Shown piece by piece: positions 8,508 through 17,596 of a stretch of DNA of 39,584 bases. The notes under the pieces are model-generated. The model saw nothing but the letters and a program-made list of their open reading frames with translations, did no database searches and was not told where the DNA came from. The translations under genes were made by a program, and so were the position numbers. Position 1 is the stretch's first letter. Each line of letters opens with the position of its first letter. Source of the stretch: Janthinobacterium sp. GW456P (GTDB taxonomy: Bacteria; Pseudomonadota; Gammaproteobacteria; Burkholderiales; Burkholderiaceae_D); the NCBI RefSeq assembly GCF_002127655.1, contig NZ_NEHB01000015.1:1-39584 (forward strand). The letters are read 5' to 3'.

Positions 8508-10190
8508 ATGGACAAGATTTGGTTGAAGTCGTACCCGGACAGCGTGCCCGCAGAGATTGATTGCACGCAATACCGCTCCGTCACGCATTTGCTGGAAGAG
8601 TCGTTCCAGAAATATGCGGACCGCAACGCTTTCGTGTGCATGGATAAATTCCTCACCTACCGCGAGCTCGACCAGTTGTCGCTGCAGATGGGCGCCTGGC
8701 TGCAAAGCAAGGGCCTGAAGACGGGCGCGCGCGTGGCGATCATGCTGCCGAACGTGCTGCAATATCCGGTGGCGATGGCCGCGATCCTGCGCGCCGGCTA
8801 TACGGTGGTCAACGTCAATCCGCTGTACACGCCGCGCGAACTGCAGCACCAGCTGGTCGATTCGGGCAGCGAAGCGATCATCGTGCTGGAAAACTTCGCC
8901 ACGACGGTTGAGCAGGTGTTGCCGCATACCCAGGTCAAGCATGTGATCGTCGCCAGCATGGGCGACCTGCTGGGCGGCTTGAAGGGCACCATCGTCAATT
9001 TCGTCGTGCGCAAGATCCAGAAAATGGTACCGGCGTTCTCCTTGCCGAACGCCATCAGTTTCAACAAGGTGCTGGCCGAGGGTGCACGCTTGAGCCTGAC
9101 GCCGGTGCAGCAGGGACATGACGATATCGTCTTCCTGCAATACACAGGCGGCACGACGGGCGTGTCGAAAGGCGCGATGCTGTTGCACCGTAACGTGATC
9201 GCCAACGTGCTGCAAAACGAGGCGTGGATGGCGCCCGTGATGACCAAGGAAATGCGCGCCACCTCGATGGGATTCATGTGCGCCTTGCCCCTGTATCACA
9301 TCTACTCGCTGACGGTCAGCGCCCTGATGGGCATGCGCCTGGGTGGCATGAGCGTGCTGATTCCGAATCCGCGCGACATCCCTGGTTTTGTCAAGGAATT
9401 GAGCAAGCACAAGATCGTCGTCTTCCCGGCCGTCAATACCTTGTACAACGCGCTGCTGAATAATGCGGACTTCGCCAAGCTCGATTTCTCCAGCTACAAA
9501 GTGTGCAATGGCGGCGGCATGGCCCTGCAACGCAACGTGGCAGAACGCTGGCTGAAACTGACGGGATGCCCGTTGATCGAAGGTTATGGCATGTCGGAAA
9601 CGTCACCCGTGGTGACGGGCAACCGCGTCGACATCACGGAATTTACGGGCACCATCGGCTTGCCTTTCCCGTCGACGGAAGTGGCTATTCTGAATGATGA
9701 CGGCGTGGAAGTGCCGCTGGGCGAGCCGGGCGAAATTGCCGTGCGCGGTCCGCAAGTGATGGCGGGATATTGGCAGCGTCCGGACGAGACGGCCAAGTCG
9801 ATGACGGCCGACGGCTACTTCAAGACGGGCGATGTGGGCGTCATGGACGAGCGCGGCTACGTCAAAATCGTGGACCGCAAGAAAGACATGATCATCGTCT
9901 CCGGCTTCAATGTGTATCCGAACGAAGTGGAAGACGTGGTCGCGTCGTGTCCGGGTGTGCTCGAATGCGCCTGCATCGGCGTGCCGGACGCCAACGCGGG
10001 TGAAGCCGTGAAAGTGTTTGTCGTGCGCAAGGACCCGAACCTGACGGTGGAACAGATCCGCGAGCATTGCAAGCATGAATTGACGGCCTACAAGAAACCG
10101 AAATACATCGAGTTCCGCGATGAATTGCCGAAGACGAATGTCGGCAAGATCTTGCGCCGTCAATTGCGCGACGAAAAGAAGGTAGCTTAA
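8508..10190 (+). CDS. fadD: Long-chain-fatty-acid--CoA ligase (second of tandem pair)
   Basis: Also 560 residues, with the same motifs at the same positions as its upstream neighbour (YTGGTTGVSKGA 212-223, GYGMSETSPVV, DRKKDMIIVSGFNVYPNEVE, TNVGKILRR). Of the first 60 residues, 46 are identical to the first copy, so the pair is a tandem duplication that has since diverged. Differences cluster in the region between the P-loop and GYGxSE, which shapes the acyl pocket in this family, so the copies may prefer different acyl chains. ATG 8508 has GATGAGGCGAG just upstream. Its stop TAA overlaps the stop of the convergent acyltransferase gene in the shared TTAA at 10187-10190. Confidence 0.93.
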   Translation: MDKIWLKSYPDSVPAEIDCTQYRSVTHLLEESFQKYADRNAFVCMDKFLTYRELDQLSLQMGAWLQSKGLKTGARVAIMLPNVLQYPVAMAAILRAGYTVVNVNPLYTPRELQHQLVDSGSEAIIVLENFATTVEQVLPHTQVKHVIVASMGDLLGGLKGTIVNFVVRKIQKMVPAFSLPNAISFNKVLAEGARLSLTPVQQGHDDIVFLQYTGGTTGVSKGAMLLHRNVIANVLQNEAWMAPVMTKEMRATSMGFMCALPLYHIYSLTVSALMGMRLGGMSVLIPNPRDIPGFVKELSKHKIVVFPAVNTLYNALLNNADFAKLDFSSYKVCNGGGMALQRNVAERWLKLTGCPLIEGYGMSETSPVVTGNRVDITEFTGTIGLPFPSTEVAILNDDGVEVPLGEPGEIAVRGPQVMAGYWQRPDETAKSMTADGYFKTGDVGVMDERGYVKIVDRKKDMIIVSGFNVYPNEVEDVVASCPGVLECACIGVPDANAGEAVKVFVVRKDPNLTVEQIREHCKHELTAYKKPKYIEFRDELPKTNVGKILRRQLRDEKKVA

Positions 10191-11359
10191 TTCGCCACCA
10201 GGGCTGTGTCCGCCGCGACGGCTTGCCGTGGCCTGGCGGGCAGGCCGAAGCAGGGGCGCAGCCAGTTCACTTTGCTGATCAGCAGCGACGTTCCCAGCCA
10301 GCAGATCGCCACCGTGCCAGCCAGTACCAGCAGCGGTTCGAGCACGGGGCCCAGCTTCAGCGGCACCAGCCAGTAAGCCAGCACGATAATCGCGCTCTGG
10401 TGCAGTATGTACCAGGGAAACACGGCCTGGCGCGCCCATGGCAGCCAGGCAAAAGGTTTATTCAGCAAGGTGTGCGACCAGCCCAGGATGGCGCAGATGG
10501 CCAGCCACATGTACAGGTTGCGCATGGGCCAGGAACCCAGCGAGGCCCAGGTCAGCAGGTTTTCCGAATATACGAGGTCAAAGCCCAGATACACGGCAAA
10601 CGTGCAGGGCGCCAACAGCAGCGTATGCCAGCGCAAGCGCGCCAATTCTTGCCACACTCCCTTGTCGTTGCCCAGCCACCAGCCATACAGATACATGGTG
10701 AAATAAATGGCGTGCGCGTACCAGTCTTTCACCAGCGCATGGGTTTCCGGATAACGCAGTTTCAGGAATGCGGTTGCCGCCAGCGCGGGCAGGGCCGGCA
10801 GGATCAACAGGCGCCAGCCGCGCAGTCCCGTCAACAGCGGCCTGGCCCTGGCCAGCAGTGGTTGCAGCGCCACCAGCACGATGGTGTACAGCAACAGATA
10901 CACCAGATACCACAGATGGTTCCAGGTAAAACTGGTTTTCCAGCCCGTAAAGGCGCCGGCCGGCCAGGCATAGCCGCCAAAGTAATGGAGCAGAAATGCT
11001 CCATAGCCGGGTTCGACCAGGCCGTTGCTGACCCCCTCGCAATATGGCTGCACGGGTATCACCACCAGCACGCCAAACAGCAGGGGTAGCAGCAGGCGCT
11101 TGATACGCCGCAGTAAGAAAGTTCCCCTGGACGTTTGCGTCATCATGGCGCACGACGCGCCGGAAATGAGGAACACGATTTCCATGCGCCACCGGTTGAT
11201 AAAGACCATGGGAAAGTTCAATGTTTCCGTCAAGTAGCTGCTCTTCATGTGGAAGGCGGCACCGTCCAAGTACAGCATGGCTGTGTGGTAGACGATCAGC
11301 AGGCTGAAGACAAGAAAGCGCAAGGCGTCGATATCGTAACGGCGGGAATGGATGCTCAT
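10187..11359 (-). CDS. Acyltransferase family 3 membrane protein (OpgC/OafA-like)
   Basis: A 390-residue polytopic membrane protein with about ten hydrophobic segments. The N-terminal block RYDIDALRFLVFSLLIVYHT carries the D-x-LR and distal His signature of acyltransferase family 3, whose members O-acylate (acetyl, succinyl) surface or periplasmic glycans. WNHLWYLVYLLLY in the middle and FPWYILHQSAI near the end are also typical of OpgC-type members. The start at 11359 fits the conserved N-terminus, but no strong ribosome site precedes it; ATG at 11395 is an alternative. It is divergent from the LytTR regulator gene, which may control it. The acceptor glycan is unknown. Confidence 0.82.
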   Translation of the reverse strand: MSIHSRRYDIDALRFLVFSLLIVYHTAMLYLDGAAFHMKSSYLTETLNFPMVFINRWRMEIVFLISGASCAMMTQTSRGTFLLRRIKRLLLPLLFGVLVVIPVQPYCEGVSNGLVEPGYGAFLLHYFGGYAWPAGAFTGWKTSFTWNHLWYLVYLLLYTIVLVALQPLLARARPLLTGLRGWRLLILPALPALAATAFLKLRYPETHALVKDWYAHAIYFTMYLYGWWLGNDKGVWQELARLRWHTLLLAPCTFAVYLGFDLVYSENLLTWASLGSWPMRNLYMWLAICAILGWSHTLLNKPFAWLPWARQAVFPWYILHQSAIIVLAYWLVPLKLGPVLEPLLVLAGTVAICWLGTSLLISKVNWLRPCFGLPARPRQAVAADTALVAN

Positions 11360-11516
11360 GGTCGCGGGTCCGTTGGTGAAGGAAGAGCCCAGCATAGGCA
11401 GGTCGCATGGGGCGATCCAGTAAAAAGTGATCAATTGCGGGCTGTTTGTGACGAGTGGTGACGCTGGGACGGCTTTGGGACCTTACAATCATGCAACTAA
11501 TTCACCGTCCGACACC

Positions 11517-12383
11517 ATGCGCCTGTCTTCCACCGATTTATTGCAAATATATCAACGCTGGCGCCAGATCGCCGAGCCAGCTTTCTGGATCGTCCTGTAT
11601 CTGCTGCAAACGTCGCTCAACTCCTGGATTAGCTGGACCGACCGCCAACGTGCCGGGCTCACTACGCCATTCTGGGAAGTGGCCGTGTGGGAGTGGAGCA
11701 GCAACCTGGTGCTGCTGGCGCTGGTGCCGGCGGTGATCCTGGCTAACCAACTGCGGCCCTTGCACCTGGTGTTCCAGCGCCAGAACCTGCGCTGGCACCT
11801 GATCGCCTCGCTGGTCTACAGCCTCGTGCATGTGCTGGCCATGGTGGCCTTGCGCAAGCTGGCGTACTGGAGCGCCGGCAGCGATTATGATTTCGGTAAC
11901 TGGTGGCGCGAATTGCCTTATGAATATGTCAAGGATGTGCGTACTTACTTCTCCATTTTATTGTTCACGGGCTTTTACCAGTTGCTGCTGATGCGCTGGC
12001 AAGGCGAGGCGACCTTGCTGGGCGAACCCGACGCAGGGCCGGCCGTGGAGCCGGTGCAGCAGCCGGAGCGTTTCCTGGTGCGCAAGTTGGGCAAGGATTT
12101 TCTGCTGCCGGCTGCCGATATCGAGTGGATACAGGCCTGGGGCAACTATGTGAACCTGCATGTGCGCGGCCACGATTATCCGCTGCGCTCGACCATGGCC
12201 GCCATCGAGCGCCGCCTCGATAGTAAACGCTTCCTGCGCGTGCACCGCAGCTATATCGTCAACCTCGACTTCGTGCAGGCCATTGCACCGCTGGAATCGG
12301 GCGATGCGCGCGCCGTGCTGTCCACGGGCGGCGAAGTGCCCGTCAGCCGGCGTTACCGCGACGCCTTGAAAAGCGTAGCCTAG
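11517..12383 (+). CDS. Membrane-anchored LytTR-family transcriptional regulator
   Basis: A 288-residue protein with four hydrophobic helices (about 22-38, 58-78, 94-112, 144-160). A short linker rich in Pro and Gln follows, then a LytTR DNA-binding domain from about 185 (RKLGKDFLLPAADIEWIQAWGNY..; RFLRVHRSYIVNL at 238-250; PVSRRYRDAL at the end). There is no receiver domain, so it is a one-component regulator that probably senses a membrane or envelope signal directly. ATG 11517 is the first in-frame Met before the conserved start. Divergence from the acyltransferase-3 gene (157-nt gap) suggests that gene as a target. Its TAG stop overlaps the stop of the PhoD gene in CTAG at 12380-12383. Confidence 0.87.
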   Translation: MRLSSTDLLQIYQRWRQIAEPAFWIVLYLLQTSLNSWISWTDRQRAGLTTPFWEVAVWEWSSNLVLLALVPAVILANQLRPLHLVFQRQNLRWHLIASLVYSLVHVLAMVALRKLAYWSAGSDYDFGNWWRELPYEYVKDVRTYFSILLFTGFYQLLLMRWQGEATLLGEPDAGPAVEPVQQPERFLVRKLGKDFLLPAADIEWIQAWGNYVNLHVRGHDYPLRSTMAAIERRLDSKRFLRVHRSYIVNLDFVQAIAPLESGDARAVLSTGGEVPVSRRYRDALKSVA

Positions 12384-13972
12384 GTGCGTTGCAGGCCCGC
12401 CTTGCCGTCCTGCACGGTGAAGCTGGCCAGTGTCGCGATGGTGGACGCGCTGTCGCGCACATTGTCCAGCCCCTGGAACAGAGTCGTCATTTTCTCAGGC
12501 GTGATCTCCAGCAACATATAGCCGCGCTTGTCGCTGCGTCCGTAGCGGATGTGCGGATTCATCGCCACATACTGGTCCGTGCGCGCCTGCGGGCGGGAAC
12601 TCGAGGTGATCGAGGTGCCGCAAAACTCAGTCGCCAGCACGGGATTATCCTTGCCGGTGGGCCGCATGGCGTTGCGGCTCAGTTCCGTCGCATAAAAGGT
12701 GTGTACGTCGCCCGACAGTACCAGCGGGTTGCTGGCCTTGCTGCTGCGCAAGGCGTCGAGCAGGTGCTGGCGCGCCATGGGATAGCCATCCCAGCCATCG
12801 GTCCAGACGCGCTCGTCGCCGGGCCGCACGATGGGCACCTGGCTCGATTGCGCCATCAGGGTTTGCTGGGCCAGGATATTCCAGCGCGCCGGGGAATCAT
12901 CGAGACCGGCTTGCAGCCAGCGCTGCTGTTCTTCGCCCAGCATCGTGCGCTGCGGTTTCAGCAAGTCGGGACAGTGGCGCGTGGTGACGGAATTGGAGCC
13001 GCCACGGCCCGGTTTGGCGCACGCGTGGTAGGCGCGGTATTGCCGGTCGTCCAGCACGTGGAAGCGCGCCAGCCGGCCCCAGTCATAGCGCTGGTAGATG
13101 CGCATGTCGACAAAGCCGCGTCGTCCCAGCGGCAGCAGGCGCAGCGGCATGTGTTCATAAAACGCCTGGTAGGCGGCCGCGCGGCGTTGCAAGAAAGTGG
13201 GTGTGAGCAACTCGTCGCGGTCGTTGCCGTAATCGTTGGCCACCTCATGATCGTCCCAGGTGACGATCCACGGCGCGGCCAGGTGCGCGCCCTGCAAGTC
13301 GCGGTCGCTCTTGTATTGCGCATAGCGGGCGCGGTACTCGTCCAGGGTAAAACTTTCATGCGTGCGCACGGCGCGGCCTGGATGCTGCAGCTGGTACGGC
13401 CCCCATTCATAGATGTAATCGCCAAGAAAGGCCACCAGGTCGGGCGCGGCCGCGGCGATGTGCCGGTGCGCCGCATACGCGCCGAATTCCCAGTGCTGGC
13501 ACGAGGCGACGGCCAGTTTCAGCGAGGCAGGCATGGCGCCGGGCTCGGGCGCAGTGCGCGTGCGGCCCACGGGGCTGACGGCGTCGCCCAGCATGAAGCG
13601 GTACCAGTACCAGCGTCCGGGTGCCAGGCCGCCCACATCGACGTGCACGCTGTGCGCGAGGGAGGGCATGGCCGTGGCCTGGCCTTTGGCCACGATGCGC
13701 CGGAAAGCTTCATCGTCGGCCACTTCCCAGCGCACGTTCAGGGCGATGGCGGGCGTGGCGGCGGACTGCAGCGGGTCATGGCAGATGCGCGTCCAGAGCA
13801 CGACGGCGTCGGGTAACGGCGAGCCGGAAGCGACGCCGAGCGCAAAAGGATAGCCGGTGCCGTTCAGGCGCGTGGCGGCGCTGGCGCTGGAACCGGACAG
13901 CACGCTGCCGGCGGACGCCAGCGCCATGAGGCGCGCAGCGCTGAGCAAGAAGATGCGGCGCTGCTCATCCAT
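12380..13972 (-). CDS. PhoD-like alkaline phosphatase/phosphodiesterase
   Basis: A 530-residue metallophosphatase of the PhoD family. The N-terminus (EQRRIFLLSAARLMALASAG) has a twin-Arg followed by a hydrophobic stretch and Ala-rich cleavage region, consistent with Tat export to the periplasm, as known for PhoD. A PhoD N-terminal domain (about 40-135) precedes the catalytic part. Metal-binding motifs seen are GDYIYEWG, TWDDHEVANDYG and LSGDVHTFYATEL. Known members release phosphate from phosphomono- or diesters. The thioesterase gene lies 21 nt upstream on the same strand, so the two may be cotranscribed, although no functional link is evident. No Pho box was recognised. Confidence 0.9.
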   Translation of the reverse strand: MDEQRRIFLLSAARLMALASAGSVLSGSSASAATRLNGTGYPFALGVASGSPLPDAVVLWTRICHDPLQSAATPAIALNVRWEVADDEAFRRIVAKGQATAMPSLAHSVHVDVGGLAPGRWYWYRFMLGDAVSPVGRTRTAPEPGAMPASLKLAVASCQHWEFGAYAAHRHIAAAAPDLVAFLGDYIYEWGPYQLQHPGRAVRTHESFTLDEYRARYAQYKSDRDLQGAHLAAPWIVTWDDHEVANDYGNDRDELLTPTFLQRRAAAYQAFYEHMPLRLLPLGRRGFVDMRIYQRYDWGRLARFHVLDDRQYRAYHACAKPGRGGSNSVTTRHCPDLLKPQRTMLGEEQQRWLQAGLDDSPARWNILAQQTLMAQSSQVPIVRPGDERVWTDGWDGYPMARQHLLDALRSSKASNPLVLSGDVHTFYATELSRNAMRPTGKDNPVLATEFCGTSITSSSRPQARTDQYVAMNPHIRYGRSDKRGYMLLEITPEKMTTLFQGLDNVRDSASTIATLASFTVQDGKAGLQRT

Positions 13973-13993
13973 GGTGTGGAATGATTACGACAA

Positions 13994-14434
13994 TCAGGAC
14001 GCCAACAAGGTCTCGATCGGCGGCACCTTGCGCGGCTTGCGGTCGGAGTCCGTCGCCACGTAGATCAGGGTCGCTTCCGTGACTTTCACGATGCAGGCCT
14101 GCAGGCGGTTGCGCTCCGCATACACCTCGACATTGACGGTGATCGAGGTATTGCCGACCTTGACGATGTCGGCGTAGAAGGAGAGCAGATCGCCGACGAA
14201 GACGGGATTTTTGAAGACGAAGGAGTTGACGGCGATGGTGGCGACGCGGCCGTTGGCGCGCCGCGTGGCCGGCAGCGAGCCGGCGATATCGACCTGCGCC
14301 ATGATCCAGCCGCCGAAGACGTCGCCGTACACATTGGCGTCCGACGGCGCGGGCATCATGCGCAGTTCGGGCATTTTCCCGGCGGGCAGGCCGGAGGCGA
14401 GGCAGTTGTCGGGGCGGGCGGGGGAGGTGCTCAT
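13994..14434 (-). CDS. Acyl-CoA thioesterase (hotdog fold, YciA-like)
   Basis: A 146-residue single-domain hotdog thioesterase. SDANVYGDVFGGWIMAQVD (31-49) is the family signature, with Asn34 and Asp38 in the active-site stretch and GGWIM forming the central helix. VNSFVFKNPVFVGDLL is the conserved second block. Members hydrolyse short- to medium-chain acyl-CoA in the cytosol. ATG 14434 has GAGAAT about 6 nt upstream. It is divergent from the ABC exporter gene with a 61-nt gap and lies upstream of the PhoD gene. The specific acyl-CoA is unknown. Confidence 0.88.
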   Translation of the reverse strand: MSTSPARPDNCLASGLPAGKMPELRMMPAPSDANVYGDVFGGWIMAQVDIAGSLPATRRANGRVATIAVNSFVFKNPVFVGDLLSFYADIVKVGNTSITVNVEVYAERNRLQACIVKVTEATLIYVATDSDRKPRKVPPIETLLAS

Positions 14435-14495
14435 CTTTTATTCTCATGAAAGGCTACAATTGCTGCGATTGAACCATAAAAAGCCGACCTTCGCC

Positions 14496-16346
14496 ATGCG
14501 CCGTTCCCAGACTCCCCCGCCGCCCCGCTCGCCAGCTTCCGCCAGCCACAGCGATTTCGCCACCATCAAGACCTTGCTGCCGTATCTCTGGGTCTACAAA
14601 TGGCGAGTATTGCTGGCGCTGCTATGCCTGGTGGGCGCCAAGCTCGCCAACGTGGGCGTGCCCCTGATCCTGAAAAAACTCGTCGACGCCATGACGATCA
14701 CGGCGGCCCATCCGCAAGCGCTGCTGGTATTGCCGGTGGGCTTGCTGGTGGCATATGGTTTGCTGCGTCTGTCGACCACTTTGTTTACGGAATTGCGCGA
14801 ATTCCTGTTTGCCAGGGTCACGCAGCGCGCCGTGCGCACCATCGCGCTGCAAGTGTTCCGCCACCTGCATGCCTTGTCCCTGCGTTTCCATTTGAACCGG
14901 CAGACGGGCGGCATGACGCGCGATATCGAACGGGGCACGCGCAGCGTGGGTTCGCTCATTTCCTACACCCTGTTCAACATCCTGCCGACCCTGGTGGAAA
15001 TCACCCTGGTGCTCGGCTACCTGGTCTTGCATTACGACATCTGGTTCACCGTGATCACGGCGGTGGCGCTGGTGTCGTACATCACGTTTACCGTGCTGGT
15101 GACGAACTGGCGCACGCATTTCCGCCGCACCATGAACGACCTCGATTCGAAGGCGAATACCAAGGCCATCGATTCGTTGATCAACTATGAAACCGTGAAA
15201 TATTTCGGCAACGAGGATTATGAAGCGCAGCGCTACGACGAAGGCTTGCAGCGCTATGAATCGGCGGCCGTGAAATCGCAGACCTCGCTGTCCCTGCTCA
15301 ATACGGGCCAGTCGCTGATCATCGCCACGGCCGTGACATTAATTCTCTGGCGCGCCACGGTGGGCGTGATCGCCGGCACGATGACCCTGGGCGACCTGGT
15401 GCTGGTGAACGCCTTCATGATCCAGCTGTATATCCCCCTCAATTTCCTGGGCGTCATTTACCGCGAAATCAAGCAAAGCCTGGCCGACATGGAGCGATTG
15501 TTTTCCCTGCTGAACGAGAACCGCGAAATCGCCGATACGCCGGACGCCAAGCCGCTCGTCACGCGGGGCGCGGCCGTGCGTTTCGAGCACGTGGATTTCA
15601 GCTATGAAGCCAAGCGGCAAATCCTGTTCGACGTGGATTTCCAGATTCCTGCCGGCACCACGACGGCCGTGGTGGGCCATAGCGGCTCGGGCAAGTCGAC
15701 CTTGTCGCGCCTGCTGTTCCGCTTCTATGAAGTCGATGGGGGCGGCATCACCATCGATGGCCAGGACTTGCGCGCCGTCACGCAGGATTCCCTGCGCGCC
15801 GCCATCGGCATCGTGCCGCAGGATACGGTGCTGTTCAATGACAGCATCGAATACAACATCGCCTATGGCAAGCCGGGCGCCAGCAAGGAAGCCATCGTGG
15901 CGGCGGCCAAAGCCGCATCGATCCATGATTTTATTGAAAGCTTGCCAGATGGTTACAGCTCCATGGTGGGCGAGCGGGGCTTGAAACTGTCGGGCGGCGA
16001 AAAGCAGCGTGTGGCGATTGCCCGTACCTTGCTGAAAGACCCGGCCATCCTGATCTTCGATGAAGCCACGTCGGCACTCGACTCCAAGGCCGAACAGGCG
16101 ATCCAGTCGCAGCTGAAAGAGATTGCCAAAAACCGCACCACTTTGGTGATTGCGCACCGTCTGTCGACGGTAGCCGACGCCCAGCAAATCCTCGTGCTCG
16201 ACCATGGCCGCATCGTCGAGCGGGGCACGCATCCGCAATTGCTGGCGCTCGATGGCCTGTACGCGCAGATGTGGCAACGCCAGCAGGCGCATAGGGACGA
16301 TGAGGCGGAAGAGGACGAGTTGGCGGGGCTGGCGCCAGCAAAATAA
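14496..16346 (+). CDS. ATM1-type ABC exporter (fused permease and ATPase)
   Basis: A 616-residue half-transporter that would work as a homodimer in the inner membrane. Residues about 35-320 form six transmembrane helices. The motif QRAVRTIALQVFRHLH and YFGNEDYEAQRYDEGL belong to the ATM1/HMT1 branch, known for glutathione-linked metal or sulfur-species export. The ATPase domain carries Walker A GHSGSGKST (about 394), the signature LSGGEKQR (about 497), Walker B ILIFDEATSALD (about 517) and the H-loop VIAHRLST. ATG 14496 is preferred: earlier in-frame codons lie antisense inside the thioesterase gene. Substrate is inferred from the branch only. Confidence 0.87.
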   Translation: MRRSQTPPPPRSPASASHSDFATIKTLLPYLWVYKWRVLLALLCLVGAKLANVGVPLILKKLVDAMTITAAHPQALLVLPVGLLVAYGLLRLSTTLFTELREFLFARVTQRAVRTIALQVFRHLHALSLRFHLNRQTGGMTRDIERGTRSVGSLISYTLFNILPTLVEITLVLGYLVLHYDIWFTVITAVALVSYITFTVLVTNWRTHFRRTMNDLDSKANTKAIDSLINYETVKYFGNEDYEAQRYDEGLQRYESAAVKSQTSLSLLNTGQSLIIATAVTLILWRATVGVIAGTMTLGDLVLVNAFMIQLYIPLNFLGVIYREIKQSLADMERLFSLLNENREIADTPDAKPLVTRGAAVRFEHVDFSYEAKRQILFDVDFQIPAGTTTAVVGHSGSGKSTLSRLLFRFYEVDGGGITIDGQDLRAVTQDSLRAAIGIVPQDTVLFNDSIEYNIAYGKPGASKEAIVAAAKAASIHDFIESLPDGYSSMVGERGLKLSGGEKQRVAIARTLLKDPAILIFDEATSALDSKAEQAIQSQLKEIAKNRTTLVIAHRLSTVADAQQILVLDHGRIVERGTHPQLLALDGLYAQMWQRQQAHRDDEAEEDELAGLAPAK

Positions 16347-16541
16347 ATCGGGAATGGGGAATCAGTAGGAAAAATGCTACAGCCGGGCTCCTTCCGGCGT
16401 GCGTATGGCGCCTATTTGAGGGCAATCGCAGAAAACGGCTGGTCGGGCGCTGAAAATGAAATAAAATTAATTCCATTGGTGGCGTCTGCACCACAGTTGT
16501 TTCGTTCGGAATCGATCCCGTTTGTCCGCCCAGGAGAATTT

Positions 16542-17498
16542 ATGAAATTGACCAAAATCATCGCCACGCTGCTCAGCGTCGGCGTCATCAGCAGCATGTC
16601 GCCAGTCCAGGCTCAGGAATTGACCGGCACCTTGGCCAAGATCAAGAAAGCCGGTTCCGTCACCCTCGGCGTGCGCGACGGCTCCGTGCCCTTCTCCTAT
16701 CTCGATGACAAGCAGCAATACCAAGGTTATTCGATCGACCTGTGCATGAAAGTCGTCACGGCCCTGCAAAAGCACCTGGGCCTGAGCGAACTGAAAGTGG
16801 TGATGAGCCCGGTCACCTCGGCCAACCGCATCCCGCTGATGGCCAACGGCACCATCGACCTCGAATGCGGCTCGACGACGAACAATCTGGAGCGCCAGCA
16901 GCAGGTGGCATTCGCCCCGACCATGTTCGTCATCGGCAACCGCGTGCTGTCGAAAAAATCCTCGAACATCAAGACCCTGGAAGACTTGCGCGGCAAGACC
17001 CTGGTCGCCACGGCCGGCACGTCGACCATCAAACAGATGACGATTTTGAACAAGGAAAAGAACCTGGGCATGACGATTGCCGTCGGCAAGGATCATCCCG
17101 AGTCGTTCCTGATGCTGGAAACGGGCCGCGCGGTGGCCGAAGCCAACGACGACATTTTGCTGGCGTCGCAAGTGGCCAACTCGAAGAACCCGAACGACTA
17201 CGAAATCACCAAGGAAGCGCTGTCGGTCGAGCCGTACGGCATCATGCTGCGCAAGGGCGACCCGGCCTTCAAGAAAGTGGTCGACGATGCGCTGATCCGC
17301 CTGTACAAGAGCGACGACATCAACCGCATCTATGCGAAATGGTTTACCTCGCCGATCCCGCCGAAAAACATCAACCTGAAATTCCCCATGCCGCCGCAAT
17401 TGAAGGCCGTGTTTGCCAATCCGACCGACTCCGGTGACCCGGCTGCGTATGCGGCCGTGCCTGAAGCGCAGAAGACGTCGGACAAGCGGAAAAAGTAA
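16542..17498 (+). CDS. gltI: Glutamate/aspartate ABC transporter substrate-binding protein
   Basis: A 318-residue periplasmic binding protein of the family 3 amino-acid type. The signal peptide spans residues 1-24 with cleavage after SPVQA. VRDGSVPFSYLDDKQQYQGYSIDLC is the typical ligand-domain start, and TIDLECGSTTNN is the GltI-type signature for acidic amino acids. The ATG has an excellent ribosome site AGGAGA 6 nt upstream. Earlier in-frame codons would put extra sequence before the signal peptide and are rejected. It is first in gltI-gltJ-gltK-gltL; the 195-nt gap upstream contains AT-rich sequence near 16455-16473 but no promoter that I would assert. Confidence 0.92.
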   Translation: MKLTKIIATLLSVGVISSMSPVQAQELTGTLAKIKKAGSVTLGVRDGSVPFSYLDDKQQYQGYSIDLCMKVVTALQKHLGLSELKVVMSPVTSANRIPLMANGTIDLECGSTTNNLERQQQVAFAPTMFVIGNRVLSKKSSNIKTLEDLRGKTLVATAGTSTIKQMTILNKEKNLGMTIAVGKDHPESFLMLETGRAVAEANDDILLASQVANSKNPNDYEITKEALSVEPYGIMLRKGDPAFKKVVDDALIRLYKSDDINRIYAKWFTSPIPPKNINLKFPMPPQLKAVFANPTDSGDPAAYAAVPEAQKTSDKRKK

Positions 17499-17514
17499 AG
17501 ATTGCGTAACAAAC

Positions 17515-17541
17515 CGGGAGGCGCAAGCCTCCCGATTTATT
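17515..17541 (+). terminator. Intraoperonic hairpin between gltI and gltJ
   Basis: A perfect 8-bp stem CGGGAGGC / GCCTCCCG (17515-17522 with 17527-17534) closes a GNRA-type GCAA loop and is followed by ATTTATTT. The weak T tract suggests partial termination or protection of the gltI 3' end. That would give more binding protein than permease, as is common in such operons. Confidence 0.6.
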
Positions 17542-17596
17542 TGCGGGACGGGTGGCCGGCTGGCCGCTGTCCTCGAGCTGCATGCGAAGGATGATC

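Noticed and set aside
7086..9530. An 814-codon minus-strand frame across both fadD genes
   Set aside because: It is a mirror frame of two strongly supported acyl-CoA ligases; its His/Arg-rich composition is typical of antisense translation in GC-rich DNA.
11360..11516. LytTR direct-repeat binding site in the divergent gap
   Set aside because: One stretch (TCCGTTGGT) fits the half-site pattern, but no second repeat at the expected spacing was found.
16404..16422. Possible sigma-54 promoter before gltI (TGGCGC..TTGAG)
   Set aside because: The -24 GG has no -12 GC at the required 10-bp spacing.
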